Shown here in pieces: positions 62,231-64,000 of a stretch of DNA of 64,000 bases; the stretch's first letter is position 1; each line of letters opens with the position of its first letter. A program made the position numbers and the translations under genes. The stretch lies in assembly GCF_000316645.1 (NCBI RefSeq), contig NC_019684.1, positions 3,191,501-3,255,500 on the forward strand, in the 5' to 3' direction. Below the pieces are notes generated by a model. That model had not been told where the DNA came from and did not search any database. It worked only from the letters and a program-made list of their open reading frames with translations. The DNA comes from Nostoc sp. PCC 7524. Lineage in GTDB: Bacteria; Cyanobacteriota; Cyanobacteriia; Cyanobacteriales; Nostocaceae.

Positions 62231-64000
62231 ATGAAAAAACAGCAGCGCCCTCATGCTTCTCATCCAGCAGGATATGGATTTTTTTCTATAACTAATCAAT
62301 TACGTTATGGTTTAGTTGTGCTAGTAGTTATGGCGCTGCTGCTGGTATCCGGGACATTAACCTATCTCAGCTTTCAAGCACAAATGCAACAGTTAGCAGT
62401 TGCACAGCAGGAAATTTCACAAGCTGCGGCGGCGAAAATCAATGTTTATTTAGATGACTTGCAACGCAAACTCAGTTACCTGGCAAGAGTGCAAGGTTTA
62501 ACTGACTTATCACCAGAAATTCAACAAAGATTCCTTGCTGCTTTGACTCGTCATCACAATGCCTATGAAACAGTAGCAATTTTGGATAACCAAGGAAAAG
62601 TCGTTTCTGCCGTTTCTCCCTATGGACAAGTAAATCTGGAGAAGATAACGCAAACTTCTTGGATTTTATATGCTTTTAAATACAAAGAAGATTTTGTTAG
62701 CCCAGTAGAAATAGATAGTATGACTAAGTTGCCTATGGTAACTTTAGCAGTACCAATTCGTAATCTAGAAGATAAAGTTAATGGTGTATTGATAGCGCGA
62801 ATCAATCTCAAGTTTCTGCGGTTCTTTATCCACCAAACTCATGTCGGTAAAACTGGTTATGCTTATGTCATTGATCACCGGGATTTACTAATTGCCGCCA
62901 AATCAGAATCTTTAGAATTTTTAAGAGATTTATCGAACCAGCCTTTAATCACAGAATTAGAGCAATTAAAAACTAAAAAATCTTTAGCTACCTATCGCGG
63001 TTTAAAAGGTGTAGAAGTAGTAGGTGCAATAGCTCCTATTAATAGCCTAAGATGGCAGGTTGTAGTAGAACTTCCCATTGATGAAGCTTATACTCCTATC
63101 CATCAAATGCTGTTCTTTATGGGTGTATCTATATTAATAGCAACAGCAGTGAGTATAGGATTAGGTATTTGGTTTCAAAGGCAAATTGTTTTACCTCTAC
63201 AGCGATTAACAACCGCAGCAGCGCGAATTAGTACGGGTGATTTAGATACTCACATCAAAGTTGTACAGCGTAACGAAATGGGAGTATTAGCTACCACTTT
63301 TAATCAAATGACTTTGCAGTTACAAAAACTAATTCACGATTTAAGTCAAGAACGTAATTTTGTGGCGGCGATTCTTGATACTGTGGATGCTTTAGTTATA
63401 GTAGTTGATCAACAAGGGCGAATTATTCGCTTTAATCGTGCGTGTGAGCAAATCACTAAATATTCATTGGCAGAAGTAGAATATAGATTTTTTTGGGATG
63501 TTTTTTCTCTACCAGAAAAAACAGAGTTAGCTAAATCCGAATTTCATAACCTGAATATAGAGCAATTTCCCAAAACCTATGAAAGTCATTTGTTAACTAA
63601 GGATGAACAACAAAGATTAGTTGCTTGGTCAACAACTGCTCTTGTAGATAATGCTGGGCAAATAAGTTATATAATTGGGACTGGCCTAGACATCACAGAA
63701 CGCAGAGAAGCAGAAATCGCTCTACAACAGAGCGAAGAAAGATTTCGCATGATGGTTGAAGGTAGTGAGCAAGTCTTTTTTTATATTCACGATCGCCAGC
63801 ATATATTGGAGTATCTTTCCCCTTCTGTGCAAACAGTATTAGGATATGCTCCCGAAGAATTAACGGGTAGGAATTGCGAATACTTCTTAATTGATGATGC
63901 AGCGATCGCACAAGCAATTGAATTGACAGATCATGCTTTACTCACAGGAGAGCGTAACCAACCATATGTAGTGGTTGCACGCCATAAAGATGGACATTCT
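62231..64000 (+). CDS. Membrane sensor (dCache-HAMP-PAS...), runs off the window
   Basis: 590 codons are present, and the frame is still open at the right edge. An N-terminal membrane helix (about 28-48), a periplasmic Cache-type double domain (about 55-290; THVGKTGYAYVIDHRDLLIAAK), a second membrane helix (about 297-318), HAMP (about 320-370; LPLQRLTTAAARISTGDLDTHI) and two PAS domains (from about 380 and about 500) follow. The missing C-terminus is probably histidine kinase or GGDEF. Start ATG with AAGGAG 5 bases upstream. Cotranscribed with the BMP gene. Confidence 0.88.
   Translation, partial: MKKQQRPHASHPAGYGFFSITNQLRYGLVVLVVMALLLVSGTLTYLSFQAQMQQLAVAQQEISQAAAAKINVYLDDLQRKLSYLARVQGLTDLSPEIQQRFLAALTRHHNAYETVAILDNQGKVVSAVSPYGQVNLEKITQTSWILYAFKYKEDFVSPVEIDSMTKLPMVTLAVPIRNLEDKVNGVLIARINLKFLRFFIHQTHVGKTGYAYVIDHRDLLIAAKSESLEFLRDLSNQPLITELEQLKTKKSLATYRGLKGVEVVGAIAPINSLRWQVVVELPIDEAYTPIHQMLFFMGVSILIATAVSIGLGIWFQRQIVLPLQRLTTAAARISTGDLDTHIKVVQRNEMGVLATTFNQMTLQLQKLIHDLSQERNFVAAILDTVDALVIVVDQQGRIIRFNRACEQITKYSLAEVEYRFFWDVFSLPEKTELAKSEFHNLNIEQFPKTYESHLLTKDEQQRLVAWSTTALVDNAGQISYIIGTGLDITERREAEIALQQSEERFRMMVEGSEQVFFYIHDRQHILEYLSPSVQTVLGYAPEELTGRNCEYFLIDDAAIAQAIELTDHALLTGERNQPYVVVARHKDGHS

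Overview
The window looks like chromosomal DNA of a filamentous, heterocyst-type cyanobacterium (Nostoc/Anabaena group). Reasons: many GCGATCGC (HIP1) octamers, about 40% G+C, heptameric tandem repeats of the GGGGATT and CACCTGT kinds between genes, a fused pyrF-pyrE gene, DUF928, CHASE2-cyclase, iron-uptake porin and Kai-type genes, and very many sensory proteins. I saw no tRNA, rRNA or CRISPR array. All calls come from reading the sequence; no database search was run.

Layout. 1-6.1 kb: edge of a zinc-ribbon gene (possibly transposase), a cytochrome b561 plus molybdopterin oxidoreductase pair, pyrF-pyrE, an AI-2E family transporter, a FAD oxidoreductase. 6.5-9.4 kb: two pentapeptide-repeat proteins and a small membrane protein. 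9.9-15.0 kb: an acetoacetate-decarboxylase-like gene with an early amber codon, a CsgG-like protein, and a DUF928/CHASE2-adenylate cyclase pair. 15.1-23.7 kb: signalling block with two response regulators, then kaiC-like, two kaiB-like genes and a multi-PAS histidine kinase in one tight operon. 24-31 kb: GH15-like/phosphorylase-kinase-like protein, a methyltransferase-HIT fusion, and a repeat-rich area with nested transposon remnants. 31.4-35.3 kb: phnC-phnD-phnD-phnE phosphonate/phosphite-type uptake operon behind a tandem Pho-box-like array. 36-41.1 kb: porin, a 1.2-kb region with structured RNA and a 33-residue membrane peptide, and two tandem MscS channels. 41.2-43.2 kb: hisD and a retropepsin-like gene pair. 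43.4-48 kb: alpha/beta hydrolase, then a caspase-like/NB-ARC protein whose winged-helix/TPR half lies in an overlapping second reading frame. 48-54 kb: 21-bp tandem arrays, a GNAT gene broken by a 24-bp mobile repeat, DUF58, and an MscS/DUF2254/membrane protein operon. 54-57.3 kb: ergothioneine genes egtC, egtB, egtD. 57.4-60.8 kb: MarR regulator divergent from an acyl-CoA dehydrogenase, then small genes and remnants. 61.2 kb to the right edge: a BMP-type binding lipoprotein followed at once by a sensor protein that runs off the window.

The most unusual points are the KaiC/KaiB/KaiB/kinase module, the split caspase-STAND-TPR system, the methyltransferase-HIT fusion with a serine at the usual nucleophilic histidine, and several small mobile repeats caught in the act: a 24-bp repeat inside a HIP1 site in a gene, an 89-bp palindromic element inside a 21-bp repeat array, and a pair of repeats whose central part is inverted relative to its flank.
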